Positions 24,476-34,841 of a stretch of 64,000 bases of DNA are shown piece by piece (position 1 is the stretch's first letter; each line of letters starts with the position of its first letter). Below the pieces are notes generated by a model. It was not told the DNA's origin and searched no databases. It was given only the letters and a program-made list of their open reading frames with translations. The translations under genes and the position numbers were made by a program. Source of the DNA: an uncultured Paraglaciecola sp. (lineage in GTDB: Bacteria; Pseudomonadota; Gammaproteobacteria; Enterobacterales; Alteromonadaceae); the NCBI RefSeq assembly GCF_937123705.1, contig NZ_CAKZKO010000098.1:1-64000 (forward strand), written 5' to 3'.

Positions 24476-26550
24476 ATATTCTGCAATACGAATCAAAAAT
24501 CTGGGCGACCGCCGACCTTCTGCGTGGCAGCGGTATTAAAGAATCAGAGTGGCCATCATTTATGATGCCTTTCTTTGCTTTGGTTATGATTGAAAGTCGA
24601 CTCATTCGTATGTTTGACGAATTGAAAGCAGAAATTGGCGAAGTAGCTTTTAAAGAGATCCAACAAGAAGACCTCTATGATCTCATCAAAGATAAAGGCC
24701 AAGGCTATAACATCTTTATTTTTGAGAAAAACCAATCCTTAGCGGATATTTGTAAAAATGATAAATCTTTTGATATTGACTTCGATGCTTACCTTCATGG
24801 TTTCGATGGTGAAACAAAAGATCTGCTTGGTGTTGATGCAGTTGAAGGTGAGAAGTTTCTCGATATTCGAGGTGTGATTGCCAAGCTAAAGGCCAAGAAG
24901 GTATTGCTAGGCTACACCAAGCTTTGGGCTGAAATTGACTTAAAGCCTTTTAATAACTCTGAAATCACCACCCTAGAAGAGCACATCAAACGTAAATGGG
25001 CTGATATTTCAGCAGAAACCGCTGGGGAGCAGTACACCCCCGATGATGTTATTGCGCTTATTAGTGATATTGTGGCTTCAAAAATTGATGAGTCGGATAA
25101 ACTACTTAAGATTTATGACTGCACTTGCGGCGGCGGAAACATGCTGTTTGGTGTTGAAGATCGTATTAACAAAAAATTTAAACGCTTAACGCAAACCTAC
25201 GGGCAGGACTGGAACGACGCGCTTTATGCCCTGGCAAAGATAGAAAGTCGATTCCGCCCAGACTCAAAAATCGAACATGGCAACACCCTAGTCGATGATA
25301 AGTTCGACAACGAAGAGTTCGATGTGGTTATTGCAAATCCGCCTTACGGTGTGAGTTGGTCAGGCTATTCTAAAGATATTCAAAACGATAAAACCGAACG
25401 TTTTAAGTTCTTGCCATCCATATCAGATGGGCAGTTGCTCTTTATGCAACACCTTATCTCCAAGCTAGATTCAAATGGTATTGGCGTTGTTGTTCATAAT
25501 GGCTCGACATTATTCAGTGGCGACGCTGGCTCGGCTGAAAGTAACATCCGCAAATGGATGCTAGAAAGTAAATTGGTCGAAGCCGTTATCCAACTTCCCA
25601 CCGACGAGTTCTTTAACACTGGCATTCATACATACCTATGGGTACTGAACAAAAACAGATCTCCAGACAGTGAAAACAACGTCTTGCTAATTAATGCAAG
25701 TGAGAAATGGACAGAATTAAAGAAAAGCAAAGGCTCAAAGAAACGCGAAGTGTCCGAAACTCAGCGATCTGAAGTTGTAAAGGCATTGACGGAATATCAA
25801 GACAGTGACTTCACCAAAGTCTTTGAAAAAGAACACTTCTATTTCAACAAACAAGCAATCATGCTAACCAATGTTGATCAAAACGGTTTAAGCTTTGAGT
25901 CACACCTGCCTGTGAAGGAAAATAAAAAAACGGGCGAAATGAAGCGGGCTACGTCACAGGTATTAAATGTGACCTCCTTAACCGATGGTGACAAACAGCT
26001 TACTGAGTTTTCTATTACAGAATTTGATAAAGAATCCTATGTCTCATTGCAGGAGTATTTTGAACAAGATATCAAACCGTTTGTTGCCAGCCTGAATTAT
26101 AAAGAGCAGCCGCTCAAAGTCACAACTGGCGAAAATATCTACCACTACGATGATGAGCAAGAAACCCTTATAAAAGAAGATCATAATACTGGTTCAATTC
26201 AAGCATTAGGCTGTGGAAAAATTGTCATCAAAGCCACATTTAAAAAGGCTACCAAAAAACTAGCACAGCGAATCGAAATATCAGTTGAATTAACTCCTGA
26301 CTACCAAAAAGATTACGAAGTGATTCCTTTTAACAAAGACCCCGATTTGAACCAGAAAGCCATTGAAGCCTTCATGACGAAGTACATCAGCAAGCCGTTT
26401 GAATATCTTGAGAATGTGATCGGCGCGGAAATAAATTTTAATAAGATTTTCTACAAGCCAGAGGCGCAACACAGTGTTGAAGATGTTTTAAAGGAAATAG
26501 CAGCGCTTGAGGAAGAGCTGAAACAACTGGATGAGGCTATCTCACTATGA
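24472..26550 (+). CDS. hsdM: Type I restriction-modification methyltransferase HsdM
   Basis: 692-aa N6-adenine methyltransferase subunit that works with HsdS for modification and with HsdS/HsdR for restriction. AdoMet-binding motif DCTCGGGNMLFG lies near residue 216 and catalytic NPPYG near 288. EQYTPDDVI upstream is the typical HsdM lead-in. It is longer than classical HsdM (about 500 aa) because of a C-terminal region with coiled ends (EIAALEEELKQLDEAI). Joined to its neighbours by ATGA overlaps. Confidence 0.95.
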   Translation: MNILQYESKIWATADLLRGSGIKESEWPSFMMPFFALVMIESRLIRMFDELKAEIGEVAFKEIQQEDLYDLIKDKGQGYNIFIFEKNQSLADICKNDKSFDIDFDAYLHGFDGETKDLLGVDAVEGEKFLDIRGVIAKLKAKKVLLGYTKLWAEIDLKPFNNSEITTLEEHIKRKWADISAETAGEQYTPDDVIALISDIVASKIDESDKLLKIYDCTCGGGNMLFGVEDRINKKFKRLTQTYGQDWNDALYALAKIESRFRPDSKIEHGNTLVDDKFDNEEFDVVIANPPYGVSWSGYSKDIQNDKTERFKFLPSISDGQLLFMQHLISKLDSNGIGVVVHNGSTLFSGDAGSAESNIRKWMLESKLVEAVIQLPTDEFFNTGIHTYLWVLNKNRSPDSENNVLLINASEKWTELKKSKGSKKREVSETQRSEVVKALTEYQDSDFTKVFEKEHFYFNKQAIMLTNVDQNGLSFESHLPVKENKKTGEMKRATSQVLNVTSLTDGDKQLTEFSITEFDKESYVSLQEYFEQDIKPFVASLNYKEQPLKVTTGENIYHYDDEQETLIKEDHNTGSIQALGCGKIVIKATFKKATKKLAQRIEISVELTPDYQKDYEVIPFNKDPDLNQKAIEAFMTKYISKPFEYLENVIGAEINFNKIFYKPEAQHSVEDVLKEIAALEEELKQLDEAISL

Positions 26551-27866
26551 AGCTGCATTCAGAAACCTATGATTCGTATAAAAAAACCGAAGGCGAATGG
26601 TCAGAGACTATCCCTAGTGAGTGGCAAGAAAAACGCGTAAAAGATATTTTTAGGTTAGTAACCGACGCTGCCCCAGCAGACAATGATTATGAGCTGCTTT
26701 CTGTATATGCAGGCATTGGGGTAAAACCACGCAAAGACTTGGAAGCAAGAGGGAACAAAGCTAGTTCAACCGATGGATATTGGATTGTCAGAAAGAACGA
26801 TATTGTTGTGAACAAGCTTTTGGCATGGATGGGATCAGTAGGTTTATCTGAGTATGAAGGTGTTACCAGCCCTGCCTATGACGTATTGAGACAGGTAAGC
26901 AAAGATATTGACCCAAGGTACTTTGCTTATCTTTTTAGAACTGAAATAGCTAAAAAGATATTCCGTAAAAATTCTCGTGGCATCATGGACATGCGTTTGC
27001 GTCTTTACTTTGACAAGCTTGGAGCTATTACTGTCCCATATCCTTCACAAAAAGAACAATCCTTAATATCTGACTATATAGATGTCAAGACGTCGAAAAT
27101 AGATAAAAAAATTAGCTTGCTTAGAAGAAAAATAGAACTCTACCGAAAACTAAAAGAAAATATTATAAGGAAGACAATATTTACAGGATTAAACCCGTCT
27201 GTTGAAACTTATGATACTGGAATTGTTGGATTTGAACGAATACCAACACATTGGCAACTAAAAAGATTTAAAGAGATATTCAGTAAAACCCATACAGGTT
27301 GGACGCCAAATACAAAAAGCGATTCAAGTTATGTCGGGAATAATATTTGGGTCACAATTGGTGACATGAATCAAAAATATGTATCTGAATCTAAAAACAA
27401 ACTCAGCGAAGAAGCAATAGGAGATTCCAATATAATTATAACTCCCAAGGGATCTCTTTTGTTTAGTTTTAAATTGTCGGTAGGTAAGGTTGCATTTGCT
27501 GGATGCGACTTATTTACAAACGAAGCGATAATTTCAATTGAGAAGGATAGGAACGTAAACCTTGATTATTTTTATTATGCCTTACCAATACTGCTAGTTT
27601 TGGCAGCCAAGGAAAATATATATGGAGCAAAGCTGCTCAATCAAGGTTTGATATTTAATGCTCCACTTATATTCCCTCCCAGAGATGAACAGGAAAATAT
27701 AGTCAAATATTTAGATTTAAAAGTTAACTCGACAGACGATTTTATCGACAAAGTTGAACGGCAAATAGAAAAGCAACTAGAGTTGAGGCTGGCCTTAATA
27801 AATGATGCGGTTATTGGGAATATTCAGATAGACGAAAATGCAATTTCAGAAGGAGTCAATAGATGA
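26547..27866 (+). CDS. hsdS: Type I specificity subunit HsdS
   Basis: 439 aa with two target recognition domains (about residues 15-155 and 225-390), each followed by a conserved helical spacer. The first spacer is DYIDVKTSKIDKKISLLRRKIELYRKLKENII and the second is YLDLKVNSTDDFIDKVERQIEKQLELR. The starts of both domains are similar (IPSEWQEKRVKDIF and IPTHWQLKRFKEIF). It sets the DNA sequence recognised; the bipartite target cannot be read from the sequence. Confidence 0.94.
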   Translation: MKLHSETYDSYKKTEGEWSETIPSEWQEKRVKDIFRLVTDAAPADNDYELLSVYAGIGVKPRKDLEARGNKASSTDGYWIVRKNDIVVNKLLAWMGSVGLSEYEGVTSPAYDVLRQVSKDIDPRYFAYLFRTEIAKKIFRKNSRGIMDMRLRLYFDKLGAITVPYPSQKEQSLISDYIDVKTSKIDKKISLLRRKIELYRKLKENIIRKTIFTGLNPSVETYDTGIVGFERIPTHWQLKRFKEIFSKTHTGWTPNTKSDSSYVGNNIWVTIGDMNQKYVSESKNKLSEEAIGDSNIIITPKGSLLFSFKLSVGKVAFAGCDLFTNEAIISIEKDRNVNLDYFYYALPILLVLAAKENIYGAKLLNQGLIFNAPLIFPPRDEQENIVKYLDLKVNSTDDFIDKVERQIEKQLELRLALINDAVIGNIQIDENAISEGVNR

Positions 27867-30800
27867 ATGAACTACACCTACAAGATAAGTTCTTGATTCC
27901 CTTCTTCTGCAATGACCTTGGTTACAATGAAGTCAAAGCCAACACCGTAACAAACTCCCTGATAATTGAAGAAGACCTAGAAGCTTTTATCAGCGACACT
28001 GATCTCAACAAAAAGGCTTACGATACGCTACTAAAAAAGTATAAGGGTGATAAAGCCCTATTACTTAAAGAACTCATTGAGTTAATTCAAGAGCGAATCG
28101 GTAGCAGCCGAAATATGGCTTTGTTTATCAACGCGAATAAGTCGATTACCCTGCAAGGTGTAAAGCTTCATTTATTCTATCCCAGTGACAGCGTCATTCA
28201 CGGCAACAATTTATTTGAACAGAATATCTTTTCTGTTGTACAGGAGCTGCCTTATAAGTTTAAATTTCAGGGCGAGCAGATATTCTCATTCCGGCCTGAT
28301 ATCGTACTTTTTGTAAATGGTATCTACCTTGGTTATAGCGAACTAAAAAGTAACTATACCAGCCAAAACGCCAGTAAAAACGGGCGCGGTAAGGTCATAA
28401 AAGACTACTTTGAAGCGGTAAAAACCTATCACCAGCATGTCGATAGTAATGATATGTTGAGTGAGAATGAAAAGCTTGCACAGCGCAAAGACTTCTTAAA
28501 GGTTTTCGAGAAAGCCATACATATCACCACAACGGATATTGGTGAAACTTATGTTATTCGCACCATTGCCGACTACTTTGACGAAATACTCACAACCTGC
28601 CGTGAAGGTAAGTTTGACAGAGAAGAGATAGAAAAGAAGGCTCATGGTGTATTTAAGCTGTACCCGCTGTTAAACCCTGAAGCTGATAAAAAAGGTAAGT
28701 TAAAAGAACTGTTCAACGCTCTGTATAGTCAGTTCATGATAGAGAAGGAAGTCCTTTACTACAACTTTATTGAGCGTGACGTACACGTTAAAAAAGGCGT
28801 AAAAGAAGTAAAGAATGAGCCCGGGTTTTTGATCTCTCCACGACCAAAACAGAAGTTTGGTACCGATAAAATTATGGCTAAGATAGATGAATTCTTAGAC
28901 CATGAGCAAGACCCAGACTACTTTGAAAAACTATTAGAGAAACAATTGACAGGGGTAAGCGAGTCTAAAAAATCCGAGCTACTCCAAAAGCGCAAAGCCT
29001 ACTCAAATAACAAAAATGTTTATTCGCTATTAATGCAATATGCAGCAGGATTTGGTAAGTCAAATATTATCGGTTGGTCGGCGCTTCAGTTAAAAGATCT
29101 TCGTCGCCCAGACGAAAATGGCAATATACAATACGTTTACGACAAGGTCATGATAGTCGTTGACCGATTGCAGCTTCGTAGCCAGATAGACTCATTAATG
29201 CTTAACATGAATATTGATAAGCGCTTGGTGGTTGAGGCTACGAACAAGAAAACCTTTCAAAATGCTTTAGCCTCTGACAGTCGAATTGTGATTGTTAACT
29301 TACAGAAGTTCGGCGCCGTTAAAGAGATGATGGATGCGAGTGTTTTAGCAAAGCTTGCCAAAATGCGTATCGTTTTTCTTATCGATGAGATACATCGCTC
29401 TAATAGTGGTGACCAGCATGAAGAAATGGTCAGTATCTTCGACGAATTGCAAAGTCCTTTTGATGGCGAAGCTTATGCTGGGAAGGCAACGAAGAAGAAC
29501 TTAATTGTCGGTTTCACCGCTACACCGGATGATCACACGCTGGCACGTTTTGGTGAATTTAGCGGCTATGCAGAAAGCGAAAAGCTTTGGCGACCATTTG
29601 ATAGCTTTACCATGAAAGAAGCAATTGAAGATGGGTTTATCCTCAATCCGCTTAAAAACATTGTGCCTGTGGCATCCAAAATGTTATTCGACCTTCCTTC
29701 TAACCCTCTTGAAGGCTTCACCGAGAAAGAATTTAAGGATGCACAAAAGAAGCAAGTATATGAGAACCGCGACCGTATAGACGCGATATCTAAATACGTA
29801 GCTGACCTTCTGGTAAAAGATGTTTATCGTCAAATCCGTGGTACAGGTAAAGCCATGCTTGCCGTGTATTCCATTAAATCAGCTATTGCCTACAAGGAAG
29901 CAATAACCAAATACTTTAAAGAGCTGGTTCAGCTGCCAAAGTATGAGAAATACTCCGAAGCGCCAATACATATAGTGTATTCAAGCAATCAGGACGAGCA
30001 AAGTGCTACTGGCTTGAATGAGGGTTTATCTGAAGAAAAAGTATTGGAGAACTTTGCGCTAAAGAAGAACGGCTTGATCATTGTTGTAGCCAAGCTTCAA
30101 ACTGGCTTCGATGAGAAGAAACTGCATACATTATTTTTAGATAAGGAAATTCGTGGCATCAGCGCTATACAAACGATATCCCGAGTTAACAGAACGGCCA
30201 AACATAAGAATGACTGTAAGATTGTCGATTTCTCGTATAACAATGTAAACGTTCAGAACATCAAAGATGCATTTGAGCATTTCTCAGACGTTGTCGTCAG
30301 CGACTTTGATCCTTTTGGGGATAAAAAAGTGCTTGATATTCTCCTTTCTGAGCTCAACAAATCAGATACATATGATAAATTCTTCAATGTATTTATGGGG
30401 ATTTATAAAGACCCTGTTAAGCGAGAACAGCCTGAGTCATATCTGGACTTTGAAAGTAGCCTTAAGAAGTATGTCGAAGCAAATCCCCAGCGCACATCAG
30501 ATACCAAAGCTAAAGTAGCACAGTACTTCACCATACTGAATCGCATTGAATTTGTTATAGCCTTGGATGCTAAATACAGCGAATCAAGCTTTCTGTTTTT
30601 TTGGCGTAAATTCAACACTCTTTATAATATGCTTCACCGTAGTGAAGATGTAAAAGACCCAATCGAAGTGTACTTCGACAATCAGATTGGAATGGTTGAA
30701 GTCGTTGCAGAGGAAACTAAAAAGAAAAAGAAGAAGCCCACAGAGGTCGCTACAGGTGGTGTTACGGGGCCGGGAGGTCAGTATGACATTCTTGCGATTA

Positions 30801-31096
30801 TTGCGGCTAGAAATGAGAAAGAGGAAAAGATAGGATCTTTGATCAAGGAATTCGAAAGTAAGATCGAGGATTTCTTTGAGTATGTTAGGCAGGCACCTGA
30901 AGGCGAGAGACTTGTGGTGAAAATAAAGTCAAATGTGTCTGAGGACGAGATATCCCAAGACTTTTCTAAAATATACCGGCGTTACCGAGCATTGTATCGA
31001 TCAAAAGTTGGAGATTTTTTCTTTAAGGAGACGGAAGATCTCGTAGATAAGCTTTGCGACGATTTTGAGCACGGCATTCGTTTAAAGAACAAATGA
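27863..31096 (+). CDS. hsdR: Type I restriction subunit HsdR
   Basis: 1077-aa ATP-dependent translocase and nuclease. The N-terminal PD-(D/E)XK nuclease site is visible as FRPDIVLFVNG...YSELKS (about residues 145-165). Helicase motifs follow: AGFGKSN (Walker A, about 397), LIDEIH (about 507), GFTATP (about 547), QTISRVNRT (motif VI, about 770). A low-complexity KKKKKK linker precedes the C-terminal helical domain that docks on HsdM/HsdS. Complete, with no frameshift. Confidence 0.95.
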   Translation: MNELHLQDKFLIPFFCNDLGYNEVKANTVTNSLIIEEDLEAFISDTDLNKKAYDTLLKKYKGDKALLLKELIELIQERIGSSRNMALFINANKSITLQGVKLHLFYPSDSVIHGNNLFEQNIFSVVQELPYKFKFQGEQIFSFRPDIVLFVNGIYLGYSELKSNYTSQNASKNGRGKVIKDYFEAVKTYHQHVDSNDMLSENEKLAQRKDFLKVFEKAIHITTTDIGETYVIRTIADYFDEILTTCREGKFDREEIEKKAHGVFKLYPLLNPEADKKGKLKELFNALYSQFMIEKEVLYYNFIERDVHVKKGVKEVKNEPGFLISPRPKQKFGTDKIMAKIDEFLDHEQDPDYFEKLLEKQLTGVSESKKSELLQKRKAYSNNKNVYSLLMQYAAGFGKSNIIGWSALQLKDLRRPDENGNIQYVYDKVMIVVDRLQLRSQIDSLMLNMNIDKRLVVEATNKKTFQNALASDSRIVIVNLQKFGAVKEMMDASVLAKLAKMRIVFLIDEIHRSNSGDQHEEMVSIFDELQSPFDGEAYAGKATKKNLIVGFTATPDDHTLARFGEFSGYAESEKLWRPFDSFTMKEAIEDGFILNPLKNIVPVASKMLFDLPSNPLEGFTEKEFKDAQKKQVYENRDRIDAISKYVADLLVKDVYRQIRGTGKAMLAVYSIKSAIAYKEAITKYFKELVQLPKYEKYSEAPIHIVYSSNQDEQSATGLNEGLSEEKVLENFALKKNGLIIVVAKLQTGFDEKKLHTLFLDKEIRGISAIQTISRVNRTAKHKNDCKIVDFSYNNVNVQNIKDAFEHFSDVVVSDFDPFGDKKVLDILLSELNKSDTYDKFFNVFMGIYKDPVKREQPESYLDFESSLKKYVEANPQRTSDTKAKVAQYFTILNRIEFVIALDAKYSESSFLFFWRKFNTLYNMLHRSEDVKDPIEVYFDNQIGMVEVVAEETKKKKKKPTEVATGGVTGPGGQYDILAIIAARNEKEEKIGSLIKEFESKIEDFFEYVRQAPEGERLVVKIKSNVSEDEISQDFSKIYRRYRALYRSKVGDFFFKETEDLVDKLCDDFEHGIRLKNK

Positions 31097-31701
31097 TAGA
31101 TATGATTGGGAAGAATATGGATGAGATAAGACGAAAAATTGATTTATATATACTATCTCTAGCATTGCTGTTTGTCTTTTTTATTATTATTACCTTGAAC
31201 ATTCCCATGTGTTTTGGGGATGGCTGTAAGCCGGTTGGAATTGACTATCTAGTTTCAAGCAATATTGTTTCCTGCGTCTGTTTTGCAATGTTGGTGTACT
31301 GTGTAATTGCGTACAAGAGGTTTAGCTTTGATCTGAACGGTGCGACTGATATCCCCTTTGAGATTACCAAGATTCAGGGGATTAACTATGAACACCTCAC
31401 GTTTTTGGCGACCTATGTGGTGCCTTTAATAAGTTTTGATTTTGGTAGTGTCAGACAAATGATCGTACTTGCTCTTCTTCTGATCGTTATGGGTATCATC
31501 TATATAAAAACTGATTTGTTCTATGCGAATCCATCGCTGGCACTGTTAGGTTTTCATATCTATGAGGCAGATGGGAATTTCAAGAATGGCGACAGGGATG
31601 GAATGATCTTAATTTGTCGAGGTAGGTTGTCCCGAGGTGAAAAAGTTGAATATATAAAATTGGACGAAAGAATTTACTACGTTAAGAAGGTTAAGGAATG
31701 A
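31093..31701 (+). CDS. kwaA: Kiwa defence membrane protein KwaA
   Basis: 202-aa inner-membrane protein with four hydrophobic segments (about residues 18-38, 53-75, 105-120 and 123-142) and a soluble C-terminal tail of about 60 residues. Size, topology (including the LTFLATYVVPLISFDF helix) and the partner gene match KwaA, the membrane sensor of the Kiwa anti-phage system. The ATG overlaps the hsdR stop and the stop overlaps kwaB, so Kiwa is read as part of the type I restriction-modification operon. Assignment rests on topology plus the clear KwaB next door. Confidence 0.85.
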   Translation: MIDMIGKNMDEIRRKIDLYILSLALLFVFFIIITLNIPMCFGDGCKPVGIDYLVSSNIVSCVCFAMLVYCVIAYKRFSFDLNGATDIPFEITKIQGINYEHLTFLATYVVPLISFDFGSVRQMIVLALLLIVMGIIYIKTDLFYANPSLALLGFHIYEADGNFKNGDRDGMILICRGRLSRGEKVEYIKLDERIYYVKKVKE

Positions 31702-32678
31702 CTGAGGAAGAATTAAAACAAAGCCTTGAAGAGGTTTATAGTCAAGTCGATGAGATTGGCGTTGCTGTCTACGTATTGCTGAAAGGTGATGGTGAGCTGG
31801 AACCCAAAAAACTCGATATTGAAGGAGATTCTCTGGATGATCTCAAGAACCTATTCATTGGAAGTCTTAGGGAAAATGTCACTGAGAAAGAAGACCTAAC
31901 AGTGTTGAATCTGTCTTCCTCAGACGAGCGCACAAATGCAATCTATTTGTACGATTTGGAGGTTCCTTCTGAACTGATGTCAATGGATACAATTATCCAG
32001 AGTGATGATATTCCTCTTTTTGATTTTTCAGAGTGTGATCTTTCGCGCATTAAGTCACTTCTGATTGAGATTGGTAACAATACCCACCAGATCGTATTGT
32101 ACAAATCGATGGCTCCCGTAAATATATTCGGGAGATCTAGCTTCTTTATGAAAAAGGATAATCAGAGGTTTAAGAGAATTGACGACGAATTTGTGCGAAT
32201 CAGCGCAGGTTTTCAGTTGATGAAGATTTCTGGTGAGCTATTCGTAGTCGATCTTGGCGCTATAGAAAAGGCGTTTGGTTTTCATGATGTAATCATTCGA
32301 GAGGCCGCGCTTGGAATTGAAGCTATAGATACAATGGAAATCATTGAGAATATCGACACGCTTAGTGAACTGGTTACTGACGTTAAGTATGCTCGGAAAT
32401 TTACTAAAATTGCAAAGTCTTCACCTGTGATACGCGCCAATATTGATAATTCTCGAATAATTCAGTTTTGTAAAACATTTCCGCAATTACAAGGCCGGAT
32501 TCGATTTAATGACGCAGAGGACAAAATACATTTAGATACAAAGGTGTCGAAGGATCTGTTTATACAGCTATTAATGGACAATTTCCTGACATCCGAGCTT
32601 ACAAACTTCCACTATAAGAGTGTGGCAAAGGACGAGGCTGACGAGCCAAACGGCGAAGAGGCGGTTGCAAGTGAATAA
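31698..32678 (+). CDS. kwaB: Kiwa defence effector KwaB (DUF4868)
   Basis: 326 aa with the DUF4868 pattern: IVLYKSMAPVNIFGRSSFF, FVRISAGFQLMKISGELFVVDL, EKAFGFHDVI and the C-terminal LDTKVSKDLFIQLLMDNFLTSEL. KwaB is the DNA-binding effector that KwaA tethers to the membrane near injecting phage DNA. Overlaps kwaA by 4 bp. A 27-bp spacer with AAGGAAGG separates it from the next gene, which may belong to the same transcript. Confidence 0.88.
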   Translation: MTEEELKQSLEEVYSQVDEIGVAVYVLLKGDGELEPKKLDIEGDSLDDLKNLFIGSLRENVTEKEDLTVLNLSSSDERTNAIYLYDLEVPSELMSMDTIIQSDDIPLFDFSECDLSRIKSLLIEIGNNTHQIVLYKSMAPVNIFGRSSFFMKKDNQRFKRIDDEFVRISAGFQLMKISGELFVVDLGAIEKAFGFHDVIIREAALGIEAIDTMEIIENIDTLSELVTDVKYARKFTKIAKSSPVIRANIDNSRIIQFCKTFPQLQGRIRFNDAEDKIHLDTKVSKDLFIQLLMDNFLTSELTNFHYKSVAKDEADEPNGEEAVASE

Positions 32679-32705
32679 TATCTATATACCGCGAAGGAAG
32701 GTGGT

Positions 32706-33731
32706 ATGAGTCTATATCAAATAACAGATGATGGGCTCTCGCCTTTGGTTTCTACGAGTTTCAAAGAAGAAAACTTTTGGGAGAGACGCGATCTTCAAAG
32801 GCTCCTAAAGGCCAATGTAGAGGTGATCGATCCTGACGTTTTGATAATCGCCGAGGAATTTGGTGACTGGGATGAAAGTGGACGACGCGTCGATTTATTG
32901 GCAATCGATAGAGATGCCAATCTTGTCGTTATTGAGCTAAAGCGCACCGATGATGGTGGGCATATGGAACTGCAAGCTATCCGCTATGCGGCCATGGTTG
33001 CAAATATGACTTGGGATCAAGCCAAGGTAGCGTTTCAAAAATACCTAACCAGCAATTCAATGGATTTAGATGCTGAAGCCAGAATGTGCGAATTTCTAGG
33101 GTGGGAATCGCCCAGAGAGGATGATTTTGCTCAGAATGTTCGTATTGTACTTGCTTCAGCCAATTTTTCGAAAGAAATTACTACATCAGTTTTGTGGCTC
33201 AATGATCGTGACTTAGATATTAGCTGTGTTCGTCTGTCACTGCATAAGATCGATGACAAGTTGGTTCTCAGTGCAGATCAAATTATTCCTCTTCCTGAAG
33301 CAGAAAGCTATCAAATTGAAGTTAAACAGAAGCGAAGAGAAGAGCGTGTGTCTCGGGTGTCTAAGAAAGACAGATCACTATTTACAATTTCATATGAAGA
33401 TGAAGTCTTTGAGAGTGAATTCAAAAAGTCCGATATTGGATACCATACAGTCATGCTTTTGGAATCCAAGGGGCTGATTGATGAAGAAGTCTTTGAAATG
33501 TTGCGGGAAGACACTTCTTGCAGTTTCAAATTGTTGAAGCGACCCGATGAAATGACAGAAACAGAAAGGCGCTATTCAAAGTATAGGTTTAACCGAGCCC
33601 CAGAGTTTAATTATGATGGGCAGGGTTACTATATCGCACGTAACTGGGGAGTTAGTAATACACCAAAATTTATTGAAAAGATGGAATCTCAATTCTCAGG
33701 GCTGAAATATTCCTCAACAGCAAATACTTGA
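32706..33731 (+). CDS. NucS-like PD-(D/E)XK nuclease-fold protein
   Basis: 341 aa. The N-terminal half holds the endonuclease signature WDESGRRVDLLAID...LVVIELKRTDDGGHMELQAIRYAA (about residues 57-100), with Asp and Glu-X-Lys in place. The C-terminal half (about 210-330) is an all-beta/alpha region with YFIAR-like GYYIARNWG. Proteins of this kind recur in phage-defence loci as stand-alone or accessory nucleases. It follows kwaB closely and may extend the restriction/Kiwa operon. Confidence 0.8.
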   Translation: MSLYQITDDGLSPLVSTSFKEENFWERRDLQRLLKANVEVIDPDVLIIAEEFGDWDESGRRVDLLAIDRDANLVVIELKRTDDGGHMELQAIRYAAMVANMTWDQAKVAFQKYLTSNSMDLDAEARMCEFLGWESPREDDFAQNVRIVLASANFSKEITTSVLWLNDRDLDISCVRLSLHKIDDKLVLSADQIIPLPEAESYQIEVKQKRREERVSRVSKKDRSLFTISYEDEVFESEFKKSDIGYHTVMLLESKGLIDEEVFEMLREDTSCSFKLLKRPDEMTETERRYSKYRFNRAPEFNYDGQGYYIARNWGVSNTPKFIEKMESQFSGLKYSSTANT

Positions 33732-33741
33732 GGTAAGGGTT

Positions 33742-34215
33742 TTGGAGAAGTCCGCAGTTATTTCTGAATGTGGTTTATACCGATATGAACTTCGCAGAGT
33801 CTGGGATACCAATAGGCCATGGGTATTATTTATCTGCCTTAATCCTTCAACGGCAGACCATGAAACCGAAGATAATACATCGCGTGTTTGTATAAATTAC
33901 GCCAAACGCTGGGGGTATGGCGGTTTGGTAATTGCCAATTTATTTGCTTATCGTTCAACTGATCCGTCTGAGTTGTATAAAGTTTCAGACCCAGTAGGAA
34001 GCGATAATGATAAATACCTCAGAAAATTGAGCGGTGAAGCATCGGAAACCGTTTGCGCTTGGAGTGATGATGGCGGTTATCTTGATAGGGACTTGGCTGT
34101 ATTACCATTACTGCGGAAGCCTAAATGCTTGACCATGTTGAAAAGCGGTAGACCCGGACATCCTTTGTATAAAAATAAGGAATTGAAGCCAATTCCTCTG
34201 ATCTTGGGCAATTGA
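33742..34215 (+). CDS. DUF1643 family protein
   Basis: 157 aa from a TTG start at 33742 preceded by AGGTAAGGG. The DUF1643 signature is clear: LFICLNPSTADHETEDNTS, followed by CINYAKRWGYGGLVIANLFAYRSTDP. The biochemical role is unknown; the family is frequent on phages, plasmids and integrative elements. It lies 10 bp after the nuclease gene and ends just before the convergent 59-aa gene. Confidence 0.88.
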   Translation: MEKSAVISECGLYRYELRRVWDTNRPWVLFICLNPSTADHETEDNTSRVCINYAKRWGYGGLVIANLFAYRSTDPSELYKVSDPVGSDNDKYLRKLSGEASETVCAWSDDGGYLDRDLAVLPLLRKPKCLTMLKSGRPGHPLYKNKELKPIPLILGN

Positions 34216-34222
34216 AAGTAAC

Positions 34223-34402
34223 TCAAGGGCGTAGAACCCTTGAGCTGATTTCTCGTTGAATGTTTTCGATAGATGCCAGAGCGTTTCTGCGCTCGTGGGT
34301 GTTGGCATTGCTTTTAGCCAATTCGTTGAAGCTTTCTCGTAATAAAATATGTAGCTCGTTTTTGTTTTTTGCGGCTAATTCAAATCTTGTTAGTAGTTTC
34401 AT
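34223..34402 (-). CDS. 59-aa paralogous small protein (copy 2)
   Basis: Homologue of the ORF at 6478-6657, with the same length, the same strand and the same place before ardA. It begins MKLLTRFELAAKNKNEL and ends EISSRVLRP; the middle keeps ALASIENIQ against ALASLQNIE in copy 1. The end of the gene again forms a hairpin with 7-bp arms CTCAAGGG/CCCTTGAG that includes the stop codon. The preceding ribosome site is AGGAGAG. Function unknown. Confidence 0.75.
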   Translation of the reverse strand: MKLLTRFELAAKNKNELHILLRESFNELAKSNANTHERRNALASIENIQREISSRVLRP

Positions 34403-34841
34403 TTTACTCTCCTTTGTTTGGAGACCGTGCCATCACGATCTTTGTAGGAGAGAGGTCAGTTCATAGATGTGAAACCGCACCTTTGGTTGCAACGGCAGAG
34501 GAAAAGCTTGCCTGTAATATTTAGGCAAGCTTGCGAGTTTTCTAATATCTGTGTGCTTAAATCTGATTAAAAGTCTGTTTGGTATTGTTGTGCATTTTTT
34601 GTAAAGGAGAGCGGTGGAACACGCCTCATGATTTATTTGTAGCGAAAGATAGCTTTGTCACATTATTTTCTTAGATAATTTATGGGGAAACGGCTTTCCC
34701 CTGCTTCAACCGCATGGATAACACTCATGCGTTTTCCGATACCCCATTCCAGCAGGGATACCCTGCAACGACCCGTATAAAGAAAATACTGAGGAACTCA
34801 CCATGAAATAATTGGCGAGTTCGCATTGAATAGATTGGTTT

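Noticed and set aside
24296..33731. BREX or DISARM system
   Set aside because: No pglZ, brxC, brxL or drmA-type genes; hsdM/hsdS/hsdR plus DUF4868 fit type I restriction and Kiwa.
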